A DNA stretch of 64,000 bases from Pseudoxanthomonas sp. PXM03 (lineage in GTDB: Bacteria > Pseudomonadota > Gammaproteobacteria > Xanthomonadales > Xanthomonadaceae). The position numbers and the translations under genes are program-made. Position 1 is the first letter of the stretch; every line of letters starts with the position of its first letter. The notes beneath the pieces are model-generated. The model was not told where the DNA came from. It was given only the letters and a program-made list of their open reading frames with translations, and made no database searches. Location: positions 1,696,001 through 1,760,000 of the forward strand of contig NZ_JACVAU010000001.1 in assembly GCF_014852005.1 (NCBI RefSeq), in the 5' to 3' direction. This document shows positions 20,172 to 32,542 of this stretch, one piece after another.

Positions 20172-20801
20172 ATGACCGATTCACTCCGCGACCAGTTGCT
20201 GGGCCTGGGCTTCAAGCCCGCACCGAAGCCCGAGCGCAAACCCGACCGTCGGCCTGATCAGCGGCGCGACGCGCAGAAGCCGACCGGCAAGGGTGCCGCG
20301 CACCCGAAACCGGGCCACGGCGGCAAGCCGCGCCCGCCGCAGGGTGGAGGCAAGCCCAGGCCCAAGCGCAGCCAGGAAGACATCGACCTCGCCAAGGCCT
20401 ACGCCATCCGCGCCCAGCGCGAGAAGGACGAGCGCATCGAAGCCGAGCGCGTGAAGCAGGAGGAAGCACGCCTGCGCCGCGAAGCGAGGGCGAAGCTCGA
20501 TGCGTTCCTGCAGGACAAGGGCCTCAATGACGCGGAAGCCGATATCGCACGCCACTTCCCGTACGGCGGCAAAATCAAGCGCATCTATGTCAATGCAGCG
20601 CAATTGAAAGCACTCAATGCGGGCGAACTGGGCGTGGTGCAGCAGAACGGCCGCTACCTGCTGGTCACCGCCGCGGTGCTCGCCGAGGCCGAAGCGATCT
20701 TCGCGCCCGCCGTCGCGTTGAAAGTCGATCCGGACGCCCCGGCCGATCAGGACCCCTATGCCGACCCGCAATACCAGGTGCCCGACGACCTGGTGTGGTG
20801 A
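20172..20801 (+). CDS. DUF2058-family protein (YaiL-like)
   Basis: 209 residues: a conserved N-terminal MTDSLRDQLLGLGFK, then a Lys/Pro/Gly-rich disordered stretch (about 17-65) and a charged helix. The C-terminal globular part contains RHFPYGGKIKRIYVNAAQLKALNAGELGVV and RYLLV. This is the YaiL/DUF2058 pattern; such proteins are described as polynucleotide-associated but have no established activity. The basic linker agrees with nucleic-acid binding. The stop overlaps the following hydrolase start by 4 bp (GTGA). Confidence 0.88.
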   Translation: MTDSLRDQLLGLGFKPAPKPERKPDRRPDQRRDAQKPTGKGAAHPKPGHGGKPRPPQGGGKPRPKRSQEDIDLAKAYAIRAQREKDERIEAERVKQEEARLRREARAKLDAFLQDKGLNDAEADIARHFPYGGKIKRIYVNAAQLKALNAGELGVVQQNGRYLLVTAAVLAEAEAIFAPAVALKVDPDAPADQDPYADPQYQVPDDLVW

Positions 20802-21532
20802 CGCGCACTGATCGTCGTCCCCGTCTCTGCCTGCTGCCCGGGCTGGATGGCACCGGTCGGCTCTACACGCCTTTGCTCGATGCATTCCAGGGCGATTACG
20901 ACGCCGAGGTGCTGGCGTATGACGCAGGATGCTTCAGCGGCTATGCGGCGCTGGCGGAAGCGCTGGGTCCGGCATTGCGGCGGCACACGGATACGGTACT
21001 GATCGCCGAGTCGTTCGCGGGTCCCCTGGCCCTGATGCTCGCCCATCGCAACCCAGGTCATGTCAGAGCCGTGGTGCTGGCGGCGAGTTTCGTCCGCGCA
21101 CCGCTCCCTTTCAGCCTCGCTTGTGCGGCGGTACTGGATCGATTACCGGCCTTGTCGTTGCCCGTGTTCGCACTGGAACGCGTTCTGGCAGGCGGGATGC
21201 TGCCGACGCCATTGCGGAGAGAGTTGGATGCCGTCCTTGAGGCAATCCCCATCGACGTGTTGCGCCAACGCGCGCTGGCGGCGCTGCGCGTGGACGTCCG
21301 TCGTCAGCTCGCTGCGCTGGACCTTCCGCTGCTCCATCTGCAGGCCCGCCGGGACAGGCTGATAGCAGCAAGGGCAGGTGATGAGATCGTTCGTCTGGCA
21401 CGCAATGCGCAGCAGGTCGTCATCGACGCACCGCACTTCCTGTTCCAGGTGGCACCGGTCGCGGCGGCAGACGAGATCGGGCGATTCCTGAAGAGCGTAT
21501 GCATCCTGGAGGGGGCACGCCACGATTCTTAG
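20798..21532 (+). CDS. Alpha/beta-fold hydrolase
   Basis: 244 residues from the GTG at 20798; a GTG at 20795 is the alternative. The oxyanion loop is LLPGLDGTGRLY and the nucleophile elbow IAESFAGPLAL, where the first glycine of G-x-S-x-G is replaced by alanine/glutamate (A-E-S-F-A-G). The acid probably lies in LHLQARRDRLI and the histidine in VVIDAPHFLFQ, giving a full Ser-Asp-His triad. Substrate unknown. It overlaps the DUF2058 gene and converges on the MFS gene with 15 bp between the stops. Confidence 0.82.
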   Translation: MTRTDRRPRLCLLPGLDGTGRLYTPLLDAFQGDYDAEVLAYDAGCFSGYAALAEALGPALRRHTDTVLIAESFAGPLALMLAHRNPGHVRAVVLAASFVRAPLPFSLACAAVLDRLPALSLPVFALERVLAGGMLPTPLRRELDAVLEAIPIDVLRQRALAALRVDVRRQLAALDLPLLHLQARRDRLIAARAGDEIVRLARNAQQVVIDAPHFLFQVAPVAAADEIGRFLKSVCILEGARHDS

Positions 21533-21547
21533 GCCCAGGTGGATCGA

Positions 21548-22744
21548 TCAGTCGTCGCTCGACTGCGCTGGGGACATTCCGGGCCGGATCAGCCAGTTCC
21601 AGACGATGAAGGCGGCGATCAACGCGATCACCGACGACGCAAGGAATGCGGTCTCGCCCCCGAAGCGCCAAAGCTGGCCTGCCAGCAACGCGCCCACCAC
21701 GCCACCCACGCCGGACGATAGACCATAGAACACGCCCTGGCCATGTCCATTCATGCGGCCCGGGAAGAAGCGCACCAGCAACTGCATGGCGGCCGCGAAG
21801 AAGGCGCCGAAGTTGAGCGCATGCGTCAGCTGCGCCAGCACCATCACCGGCGTGTTGTCGGGAAACAGGGCGGTGACCAGCCAGCGCACCGACGCACTGA
21901 GCAGCGCGACCATGAGGACGCGACTGGCATCCCAGCGCCGGAAGATGCGGCTGGCCAGGAAGAACACGCCGATCTCGGCCAGTACGCCGACCGTCCACAG
22001 TACGCCCTGTGTCGCGGTCGTGTAGCCGTGTTCGGAGAGGTAGATCGAGAAGAACGTGTAGAACGGGCCGAACGAGATCTGGGTAAGGAACGCCGCCACG
22101 AAGAACGCGATCACCTGTGGCCTGCGCAATCGCGCGCGGAAGCCGTCCTGCGGATCGATCGGGTGGTGTTCCGGCTCGCGCGCGTAGCGGTTCGACAACG
22201 CAGATGCGAAGACGGCCGCCAGCACCGGCAGCATCAACCATGGCAATGCACCCACGCCCAGCCGGCGTGCGTCGATCAGCCAGCCGAACAGCGATACCAC
22301 CAGAATGAAGCCGATCGAGCCCCAGACGCGGATCAGGCCATAGCGGTCGCTGCGCGCACCGAGATGCGACATCGTGATCGATTCGAACTGCGGCATCACG
22401 GCGTTGTAGGCGAAGCAGAAGCCGAGCATCACCACGAACAGGCCTGCGTGTTCCAGGGGCAGCAGGAACAGCGCAAAGCAGCCCAATGCCAGCGCGCAGC
22501 CCAGGTGCAGCCAGCGGATGGGATTCGGCGAGCGCGCGGCCAGCGTGGTCCACAGGCTGGGCGAAACGATACGCGTGGCGTACCACAGGCTCATCAGCAC
22601 ACTGATGGCGGCCACGCTGAGGCCGCGCGATTCCAGGTACAGGCTCCAGTACGGTGTGAAGGCGCCGAGTACCGCGTAGTACGAAAAGTAGAAGCTCGAC
22701 AGGCGGACCGCGGGATACGCGGTCGGCGGGATGGCATCCCTCAT
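21548..22744 (-). CDS. MFS transporter (HcaT/phenylpropionate-permease-like)
   Basis: 398 residues with 12 hydrophobic segments in two halves and the N-terminal YFSYYAVLGAFTPYWSLYLESRGLS motif shared by the HcaT/LacY-like MFS_1_like group. GLIRVWGSIGFILVV in the fifth segment and the charged residues of the loops also fit. The start at 22744 begins at the first family-like residues (MRDAIPPTAYPAVRLSSFYF); the frame opens 30 codons earlier without support. The substrate cannot be read from the sequence: relatives move aromatic acids or nucleosides. It is monocistronic or follows metH on the same strand after a hairpin. Confidence 0.87.
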   Translation of the reverse strand: MRDAIPPTAYPAVRLSSFYFSYYAVLGAFTPYWSLYLESRGLSVAAISVLMSLWYATRIVSPSLWTTLAARSPNPIRWLHLGCALALGCFALFLLPLEHAGLFVVMLGFCFAYNAVMPQFESITMSHLGARSDRYGLIRVWGSIGFILVVSLFGWLIDARRLGVGALPWLMLPVLAAVFASALSNRYAREPEHHPIDPQDGFRARLRRPQVIAFFVAAFLTQISFGPFYTFFSIYLSEHGYTTATQGVLWTVGVLAEIGVFFLASRIFRRWDASRVLMVALLSASVRWLVTALFPDNTPVMVLAQLTHALNFGAFFAAAMQLLVRFFPGRMNGHGQGVFYGLSSGVGGVVGALLAGQLWRFGGETAFLASSVIALIAAFIVWNWLIRPGMSPAQSSDD

Positions 22745-22839
22745 GTCGCTGCTCGATATGCGGCGACGGGTGACGTCCGGCCTTCGGCAGCGGGCGAGGG
22801 TGGCATGAGGGACGCAGGCACGGGCGGGATGCACATTCT

Positions 22840-22864
22840 AGCGGAGCGCGCATTGCGCTCCGCT
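22840..22864 (-). terminator. Hairpin downstream of metH
   Basis: AGCGGAGCGC and GCGCTCCGCT form a 10-bp perfect stem with a 5-base loop, 51 bp beyond the metH stop on the minus strand. No proper T tract follows, so termination efficiency is uncertain. Confidence 0.5.
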
Positions 22865-22914
22865 CTGCCGGGCCTCTCGACAGGGGGTGAACGTGCCGCC
22901 GTGCGTGATGGCGG

Positions 22915-25598
<2,684 letters not shown>

Positions 25599-25602
<4 letters not shown>

Positions 25603-26684
25603 GCGGCGGCCTCCAGCAGGGCAGGCAGGCGGCGGGGCGCGACGCCCGCGACGGCGTCGGCGATGGCCCGGATGTGTGCGGGCGTGGTGCCGCAGCAGCC
25701 GCCGACGAGATTGAGCAGGCCGGACTGTGCGAACTCCTTCAACGTGGCCGCCATTTCCTCGGGTGTCTCGTCGTACTCGCCGAACGCATTCGGCAAACCG
25801 GCGTTGGGGTGTGCGCTGACATACGCGTCGGCGACGGTCGAGAGGGTTTCGACGTGTTCGCGGAGGTCTTTCGCACCCAGCGCGCAGTTGAGCCCGACGG
25901 ACAGCGGGCGACCATGCGCGACCGACGTGTAGAACGCTTCGGCGGTCTGTCCCGACAGCGTACGGCCGGAGGCGTCGGTGATGGTGCCCGAGATCATCAC
26001 AGGCAACCGTCCACCGCGCGCATCGAAGACTTCCTCGATGGCGTACAGGGCGGCTTTGGCATTGAGCGTGTCGAAGATGGTTTCTACCATCAACGTGTCG
26101 GAGCCTCCATCGATCAGGCCTTCGATGGCCTCGCGATAGGTGGCGCGCAACGCGTCGAAGCTGGTGTTGCGGTAGCCGGGATCGTTCACGTCCGGGCTGA
26201 TCGAAGCGGTGCGGCTGGTCGGTCCCAGCACGCCGATGACGAAGCGGGGCTTGTCCGGCGTGGTCGCCTCGATGGCGTCGCAGCACTGGCGCGCGACGTG
26301 CGCCCCCGCCTTGTTCAACTCGTAGACCAGGTGTTCCAGGTGGTAGTCGGCCTGGCTTATCGAGGTTGCGTTGAATGTGTTGGTTTCGACCAGGTCAGCC
26401 CCTGCCTCCAGGTAGGCGCTGTGCACGCCGGCGATGACTTCAGGCCGGGTGAGCAGCAGGAGATCGTTGTTGCCCTTGAGGTCGTGGCCGCAGCCCGCGC
26501 CGTGCTCATGCGTGTGCTGCGCATCGCAACCCTCGGCGAAACGGGTACCGCGGTAGTCGGCTTCCTGCAGGCCATGGCGCTGGATCATGGTGCCCATCGC
26601 GCCATCGATGATCAGGATGCGTTCTTCCAGCGCCTTGAGCAGCAGGGACACGCGGGCGGGATTCAACCAGGGCAGGACGTTCAT
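25599..26684 (-). CDS. metH: Methionine synthase, homocysteine-binding domain (split gene, N-terminal part)
   Basis: 361 residues, the zinc/homocysteine barrel of MetH as a separate protein. Zinc ligands are Cys267 in GLNCALGA and Cys330-Cys331 in GGCCGTTP. Other family segments include [42 protein letters not shown] and [18 protein letters not shown]. Between ADYRGTRF and DLKGNND there is an insertion rich in His and Cys ([15 protein letters not shown], 53-67) absent from the E. coli protein. The two MetH halves must associate to work. It overlaps both neighbours by 4 bp, giving a regulator-metH-metH coupled operon. Confidence 0.94.
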
Positions 26685-27610
26685 GGCTTTACCGCCGTGA
26701 GGGAAAGGACTTCGAAATGCGGTGGCCGGCGTTCACGGGTGACGGTTTCCGCATTGGCGATCTCCAGCCCGGCCTTCTCGGCGAACTTGCGGAGCTCCCT
26801 GTCCGAGAACCCGAGATTGATGTGCCCGTAGGCTTCCACGACCGAGCGGTGCTCGTGCTTGCCCAGGCTGCTGAGCAGCAGGCGGCCTCCCTTGCGCAGC
26901 ACGCGTGCGGCCTCGGCCACGGCCTGTGCGGGTTTGCTGGAATAGGTCAACGCATGCATCAGCACGACCAGGTCGAAGCTGCCGTCCTTGAATGGCAGTG
27001 CGTGCATGTCGCCTTCGCGCACTTCCACGTTCGGGAAGCGCCGCAGGCGTTCTCCGGCCGCCGCCACCACGCGGGTGCTGGTGTCGATGCAGACGTAGCG
27101 GCTCGCATGTGGCGAGAGCAACTCGGCCAGCACGCCGTCGCCGGATGCGATGTCCAGCACGTCGCCGGTCTCGAGCAGCGGCAGGGCGGTCCGGGCCAGG
27201 GCCTCCCAGGTGCGGCCGGGCGAATAGTGGCGCTCCATGTCGCCGGCCACGCTGTCGGCCCAGTTCTGGTCGGCGGCACGGTTGGCCAGCACGTTGTCCA
27301 CGCGCTCGGCGTCCTGGCGCAGCAGCGGATCGTCACTGCCATCGCGCAGGCTGCGCCACAGTTCACGCTGTACCGTGTCCAGGTTGTCTTCGTCGAAGCG
27401 GTAGTAGGCCGACACGCCCGCGCGGCGGTCGCGTACCAGCCCGGCCTCCTTCAGTTTTGCCAGGTGGGTGGAGACGCGCGGCTGGGCCAACTGGGTGATC
27501 GCCGACAACTCGGCGACGGTCAATTCTTCGCGCGACAGCAGCGCCAGCAGGCGCACGCGGGTGGCGTCGGCAAAGACTTTCAATCGGGTCGACCAGGCCT
27601 CCAGATCCAT
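26681..27610 (-). CDS. ArsR-family regulator fused to a SAM-dependent methyltransferase domain
   Basis: 309 residues. An ArsR winged helix (about 8-75: [46 protein letters not shown]) is joined to a class I methyltransferase fold (about 125-305). The latter has motif [11 protein letters not shown] (151-160), acidic residue in YVCIDTS and motif [15 protein letters not shown]. There are no metal-binding cysteines of ArsR type. This architecture matches SahR-like regulators that sense S-adenosylhomocysteine and control methionine-cycle genes; the metH genes directly downstream (ATGA overlap) fit. AGGAAG lies six bases before the ATG inside a large palindrome, the probable autoregulatory operator. 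Confidence 0.88.
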   Translation of the reverse strand: MDLEAWSTRLKVFADATRVRLLALLSREELTVAELSAITQLAQPRVSTHLAKLKEAGLVRDRRAGVSAYYRFDEDNLDTVQRELWRSLRDGSDDPLLRQDAERVDNVLANRAADQNWADSVAGDMERHYSPGRTWEALARTALPLLETGDVLDIASGDGVLAELLSPHASRYVCIDTSTRVVAAAGERLRRFPNVEVREGDMHALPFKDGSFDLVVLMHALTYSSKPAQAVAEAARVLRKGGRLLLSSLGKHEHRSVVEAYGHINLGFSDRELRKFAEKAGLEIANAETVTRERRPPHFEVLSLTAVKP

Positions 27611-27611
27611 A

Positions 27612-27641
27612 AATATCTTCCTATCGCGATATAGAGATATT
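27612..27641. promoter_or_regulatory. Nested palindromic operator before the ArsR-methyltransferase/metH operon
   Basis: Outer arms AATATCT (27612-27618) and AGATATT (27635-27641) are perfectly inverted around the perfect inner palindrome TATCGCGATA (27622-27631), all sharing one centre. The element begins 2 bp from the regulator ATG and includes its ribosome-binding site. Such A+T-rich dyads are typical of ArsR-fold operators. It also lies in the 128-bp spacer to the divergent acyl-CoA dehydrogenase gene. Confidence 0.75.
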
Positions 27642-27738
27642 CTGCCCCCGCGGCGGCGCCAAGGTCAACCAGCGGCATACGCCCACGGATGGTCGCGGGT
27701 TACAATTGGTATTCAAGTACGTATGCAGAGGGGTACCC

Positions 27739-28887
<1,149 letters not shown>

Positions 28888-28910
28888 ATCCAGCGCCTCC
28901 GAAAAACGAG

Positions 28911-28934
28911 CGCCGCCTACGGGCGGCGTTTTTT
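28911..28934 (+). terminator. Intrinsic terminator after acyl-CoA dehydrogenase
   Basis: CGCCGCC and GGCGGCG pair around TACG and are followed by six T residues, 24 bp after the stop. A textbook rho-independent terminator. Confidence 0.9.
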
Positions 28935-29060
28935 CGTCCGCAGATCCGTGAGCGAGGCCACATCGCGCCCCCCATCTTTGGTCATGGGACGGGGCGGAGC
29001 GGGTTGGGTAGAGTGTCCGAATGCGGGGGTCTGTCCTCCGTATCCTTCCTGGAGACCCCG

Positions 29061-30938
29061 ATGCGCAAAACCCTGATCGCCTGTGCCCTCGCACTTGCCC
29101 TGACCGCCTGCGACCGCGCCGCCACGCCGGAGACCGGTGCCGCCGGTACCCCGGCCGTCGCTGCGTCCGCCGCCGACATCGCTGCCGAGAGCCAGCGGCT
29201 GAATGCCTGGTTCGAGACGAAGTACGAGGAACAGTTGAAGTTCAGCCCGATCCAGCTGACCTTCCAGGGTCGCAAGGACCTGTACGACCAGGTGGACGAC
29301 ATGTCCGAACAGTCGCAGCGCGATCAGGTGGCCTGGGCCAAGGCCAGCGTCGAGGAGATGGAAAAGACCTTCGACTACGCCAAGCTCGACGACGAAACCA
29401 AGTTCTCGTATGACCTGTGGAAGCTGCAGTACGAGAACGCACGTGATGGCCTGCCGTTCCTGCAGGACGGCTACGCCTTCGACCAGATGAACGGTGCGCA
29501 GGGCTTTTGGCCAACGTTCCTGATCAGCTTCCACAAGGTGGATGAAGAGGCGGATTACACGGCCTACGTCGCCCGCCTGAAGGCGACCCAGCGTGCCTTC
29601 GGACAGTTGCTGGATCGTGCGCGTGCCTCGGCCGGGCAGGACATCCGTCCGCCGAAGTTCGCCTACGAGGGGGTGATCGACCAGGCGAAGAAAGTCATTA
29701 CCGGTGCGCCGTTCTCGGCCGGCAAGGACTCCGCGATCTGGGCCGACGCGCAGGCCAAGGCCGATGCGCTGGTCAAGGCGGGCAAGATCGATGCCGCCCG
29801 CGCCACGGCGCTCAAGGATGAAGCGCGCAAGGCGCTGATGGAGCACTTCAAGCCAGCGTACGAGGGCGTGATCGCGTGGAGTGAGGAAGAGCTGCCGAAG
29901 GCCGCCGTCAATGCCACCGGTGTCGGCAGCACGCACAAGAACGGCAAGGCGTATTACGAGTACCAGCTGCGCCAGATGACCACCACCGGGATGACCGCGG
30001 ACGAGATCCATGCGCTGGGACTGAAGGAAGTGGAGCGCATCAAGGGCGAGATGACGGCGCTGAAGGACAAGGTGGGCTTCAAGGGTGACCTGGATGCCTT
30101 CTTCGCCTTCATCGACAGCGATGCGCAGTTCAAGTACCCCAACACCGACGCCGGCCGACAGGCGTACATCGATGACGCCACGGCGGCCATCGACAACATC
30201 AAGAAGGTGCTCCCGGACTACTTCGGCCTGCTGCCGAAGGCCGACCTGGTGGTCAAGCGCGTGGAGCCGTTCCGTGAGCAGGACGGTGCCGCCCAGCACT
30301 ACTACCCGGGTACGCCGGATGGTTCGCGCCCGGGCGTGTACTACGCGCATCTGTCTGACATGGGCGCGATGCCCAAGCCCGAGCTGGAGGTGATCGCCTA
30401 CCACGAGGGCCTGCCGGGCCACCACATGCAGATCGCCATCGCGCAGGAACTGACCGGCGTGCCGAAGTTCCGCACCCAGTACGGCGTCACCGCGTATGCG
30501 GAAGGCTGGGGCCTGTATTCGGAGTGGCTGGCGAAGGAAATGCCGGGAACCTACAAGGACCCGTACTCCGAGTTCGGTCGCTTGAGTTCCGAGATGTGGC
30601 GCGCGATCCGCCTGGTGGTGGATACCGGACTGCATGCCAAGGGCTGGACCGAGCAGCAGGCGGTGGAGTACTTCGACGCCAACAGCGCGGTGCCGCGGGC
30701 GGCGATCGAGTCCGAGGTGAAGCGCTACCTGATCATGCCGGGGCAGGCCACGGCCTACAAGATCGGCATGATCAAGATCCAGGACCTGCGCAGGAAGGCG
30801 GAAACCGAACTCGGCGACACGTTCGACATCAAGGGATTCCACGACACCGTGCTCGGCGGCGGCGCGCTTCCGCTGACGTTGCTGGAGCGTCGCGTTGATC
30901 AGTGGATCGCGAAGCAGAAGGCGGCCAAGCCGGCCTGA
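29061..30938 (+). CDS. DUF885-family zinc peptidase-like lipoprotein
   Basis: 625 residues. A lipoprotein signal ends at LALTAC (cysteine near residue 17), followed by an Ala/Thr/Pro tether, so it is membrane-anchored in the periplasm. The DUF885 hallmark HEGLPGHH is at 448-455, with further acid residues in TAYAEGWGLYSEWLAKE (a second glutamate as expected for a zinc metallopeptidase). C-terminal AIESEVKRYLIMPGQATAYKIG is also family-typical. Peptidase activity is presumed from the HExxH-like layout. Start at 29061 follows TGGAGACC. It ends at a strong bidirectional terminator. Confidence 0.9.
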   Translation: MRKTLIACALALALTACDRAATPETGAAGTPAVAASAADIAAESQRLNAWFETKYEEQLKFSPIQLTFQGRKDLYDQVDDMSEQSQRDQVAWAKASVEEMEKTFDYAKLDDETKFSYDLWKLQYENARDGLPFLQDGYAFDQMNGAQGFWPTFLISFHKVDEEADYTAYVARLKATQRAFGQLLDRARASAGQDIRPPKFAYEGVIDQAKKVITGAPFSAGKDSAIWADAQAKADALVKAGKIDAARATALKDEARKALMEHFKPAYEGVIAWSEEELPKAAVNATGVGSTHKNGKAYYEYQLRQMTTTGMTADEIHALGLKEVERIKGEMTALKDKVGFKGDLDAFFAFIDSDAQFKYPNTDAGRQAYIDDATAAIDNIKKVLPDYFGLLPKADLVVKRVEPFREQDGAAQHYYPGTPDGSRPGVYYAHLSDMGAMPKPELEVIAYHEGLPGHHMQIAIAQELTGVPKFRTQYGVTAYAEGWGLYSEWLAKEMPGTYKDPYSEFGRLSSEMWRAIRLVVDTGLHAKGWTEQQAVEYFDANSAVPRAAIESEVKRYLIMPGQATAYKIGMIKIQDLRRKAETELGDTFDIKGFHDTVLGGGALPLTLLERRVDQWIAKQKAAKPA

Positions 30939-30960
30939 TCATCGATCTCCAGTGATACCG

Positions 30961-30987
30961 AGAACCCCGGCGTTGCGCCGGGGTTCT
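30961..30987. terminator. Bidirectional intrinsic terminator
   Basis: AGAACCCCGGCG and CGCCGGGGTTCT form a perfect 12-bp stem with loop TTG, followed by TGTTTTC. It lies between the convergent DUF885 and reductase genes. Confidence 0.85.
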
Positions 30988-30998
30988 TGTTTTCGGAC

Positions 30999-31901
30999 TC
31001 AGTGCGCCTTGGTCAGCAGGTCGAGGTTTGCCGGCAGCCACGCATCCAGTGCGGTCGGCGACCGGCCGGTGAGCTGGCGGTAGTCGTCCGTGACCTCGCC
31101 GAGATCGCCGGCAGCGGTCGCGGCGTCGAACGAGGCGAACACGTCGGCCAGCACCGGCGGAAAGCCGTGCGCTTTCAGGCCTTCGATCAACTTCTCTGGC
31201 GTGATGTCGACGACGGCAAGCGGCTTGCCGGTGAGTGCCGAGGCGCGCGCGGCGACGTCGCGCGCCGACCACGCGTGTTCACCGGTCAAGGTGAGGATCT
31301 GGTTCGACGTATCCTCGGATGACAGTGCTACCGCCGCGGCGTGCGCCAGATCTTCGCGCGCGATGTAGGCGATGCGTCCTTCGCCCGCCGCCGTCGCCCA
31401 CTCTCCGGACGCCAAGGCGCCCGGCAGGGAATAGGCCAGGTTCTCGAAGTACCAGGCGTTGCGCAGTACCGTCCAGCCGAGGGAGGACGCGGACAGTGTC
31501 TGCTCGGTGCCCCAGTGGTCGGGCGCGAATGACACGTGCGATGTGGCGGCCGACGGCAGCGAGGTATAGACAACATGCCCGACGCCCACATCCGCGGCGG
31601 CCTGCACGGCGGCGCGGTGCTGGGCGAGGCGCTTGCCCGGTTCCATCAAGGCATCGGTGCTGACGAGCAGCAGCCGGTCGGCCCCGGCGAAGGCGGCCGC
31701 AAGCGTGGCCGGCTGGTCGAAATCGGCGGCACGCACGGTCACGCCGCGCGCAGCCAGGTCCGCCAGCGATTCCGGAGTGCGACTGGTGACGATGAGCCGG
31801 TCGGCAGGAATCTGCAGCGTATCCAGCAGATGGCGGACGACGGCGCTGCCGAGCTGTCCGGAAGCGCCGGTGACCAGCAGGGTGGGGGCGGGGGCGTTCA
31901 T
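30999..31901 (-). CDS. NmrA-like NAD(P)-binding reductase (QorB-like)
   Basis: 300 residues. Nucleotide-binding motif VTGASGQLGSAVVRHLL near the N-terminus, then the atypical short-chain fold of the NmrA/QOR2 group (VRAADFDQPATLAAAFAGADRLLLVST, TSLPSAATSHVSFAPDHW, VLRNAWYFENLAYSL). QorB-type members reduce quinones with NADPH; others are redox sensors. It is divergent from an HxlR regulator, a pairing seen for quinone or electrophile-inducible reductases. Confidence 0.85.
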   Translation of the reverse strand: MNAPAPTLLVTGASGQLGSAVVRHLLDTLQIPADRLIVTSRTPESLADLAARGVTVRAADFDQPATLAAAFAGADRLLLVSTDALMEPGKRLAQHRAAVQAAADVGVGHVVYTSLPSAATSHVSFAPDHWGTEQTLSASSLGWTVLRNAWYFENLAYSLPGALASGEWATAAGEGRIAYIAREDLAHAAAVALSSEDTSNQILTLTGEHAWSARDVAARASALTGKPLAVVDITPEKLIEGLKAHGFPPVLADVFASFDAATAAGDLGEVTDDYRQLTGRSPTALDAWLPANLDLLTKAH

Positions 31902-31935
31902 GACAGGCTCCTGTTTTGGTAACGGAAAGGATGTT

Positions 31936-31954
31936 GGTTACGATATGGTAGTAA
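31936..31954. promoter_or_regulatory. Imperfect HxlR-type half-site pair
   Basis: GGTTAC, then GATATG, then GTAGTAA: the same GGTTAC half-site and spacer length as the perfect dyad 58 bp away, with a degenerate right arm. It is about 35 bp upstream of the reductase start and may be its operator. Confidence 0.45.
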
Positions 31955-31993
31955 AGGCTGCCGCCCCCACAAGCAGGGAGCCTGAAGTAACCG

Positions 31994-32011
31994 GGTTACC
32001 GGTCAGTAACC
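31994..32011. promoter_or_regulatory. Candidate HxlR operator
   Basis: GGTTAC and GTAACC form a perfect inverted repeat around CGGTCA, ending 18 bp before the HxlR ATG. GTTAC-type half-sites are common among HxlR regulators. Assignment is inferred. Confidence 0.6.
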
Positions 32012-32029
32012 ATGCCCTGGAGTCGGACC

Positions 32030-32413
32030 ATGACCCTGCATCGCCAATCGCTGATCCTCGTCGAAAACTGCCCTATCCGCGATGTGCTTGATCGGCTGGG
32101 CGACCGTTGGACGGTCCTGGTCCTGCACGAGCTGTCGGCGGGGACGCTGCGCTTTTCCGAGATCCGCAAGCGCATCGCCGACATCTCACCGCGCATGCTG
32201 GCCCAGACGCTGCGGCATCTGGAACAGGACGGGTTGGTCAGCCGCGAGGTATTCCCGACGGTGCCGCCGCGCGTGGATTACGCGCTGACGTCACTGGGGC
32301 TGTCGTTCTTCGAGCGGGTGGAGATGCTGGCGCAGTGGGCCTCCGATCACCATGACGAAGTCCGCGCTGCGCGCAGGGCCTACATCGCGCCGGCGGCCAA
32401 CGCGCCGAAGTAG
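32030..32413 (+). CDS. HxlR-family transcriptional regulator
   Basis: 127 residues from ATG 32030; an ATG at 32012 inside the operator is less likely. The HxlR hallmark NCPIRDVLDRLGDRWTVLVLHELSAGTLRFSEIRKRIADISPRMLAQTLRHLEQDGLVSR contains the single N-terminal cysteine (Cys14) used for electrophile or redox sensing in several members. The winged helix and the dimer helix (FFERVEMLAQWASDHH) are complete. It is divergent from the QorB-like reductase, its probable target. Confidence 0.9.
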   Translation: MTLHRQSLILVENCPIRDVLDRLGDRWTVLVLHELSAGTLRFSEIRKRIADISPRMLAQTLRHLEQDGLVSREVFPTVPPRVDYALTSLGLSFFERVEMLAQWASDHHDEVRAARRAYIAPAANAPK

Positions 32414-32420
32414 ATGTTTT

Positions 32421-32489
32421 GCGGGAGGGGCTCCAGCTCAGAAGGCCGACGCGGCGCGTAGACGGTCGGGGCTGAAGCCCCTCCTACAA
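32421..32489. repeat. REP-like inverted pair
   Basis: A diverged left copy starting GCGGGAGGGGCTCCAGC and a right copy GTCGGGGCTGAAGCCCCTCC in inverse orientation, with TACAA at its end. This is the GTAGGAGGGGCTTCAGCCCCGAC type of extragenic palindrome seen in Xanthomonadaceae and Pseudomonas. It lies between the HxlR gene and the terminator of the first RND pair. Confidence 0.7.
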
Positions 32490-32516
32490 GAAAGCCCCGG
32501 CATGGCCGGGGCTTTT
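32490..32516. terminator. Terminator of the first RND efflux operon
   Basis: GAAAGCCCCGGC pairs with GCCGGGGCTTTT around ATG (one G-T pair). It lies 27 bp past the stop of the RND permease and also faces the HxlR gene. The same stem recurs after the second RND permease. Confidence 0.85.
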
Positions 32517-32542
32517 CTTCATTCCATCGACTGCATGCCTGG

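Noticed and set aside
27642-27738. Cobalamin or SAM riboswitch for the metH operon
   Set aside because: The regulator ATG starts within 2 bp of the palindrome and there is no leader long enough on the minus strand; nothing resembling a B12-box or SAM aptamer was seen.
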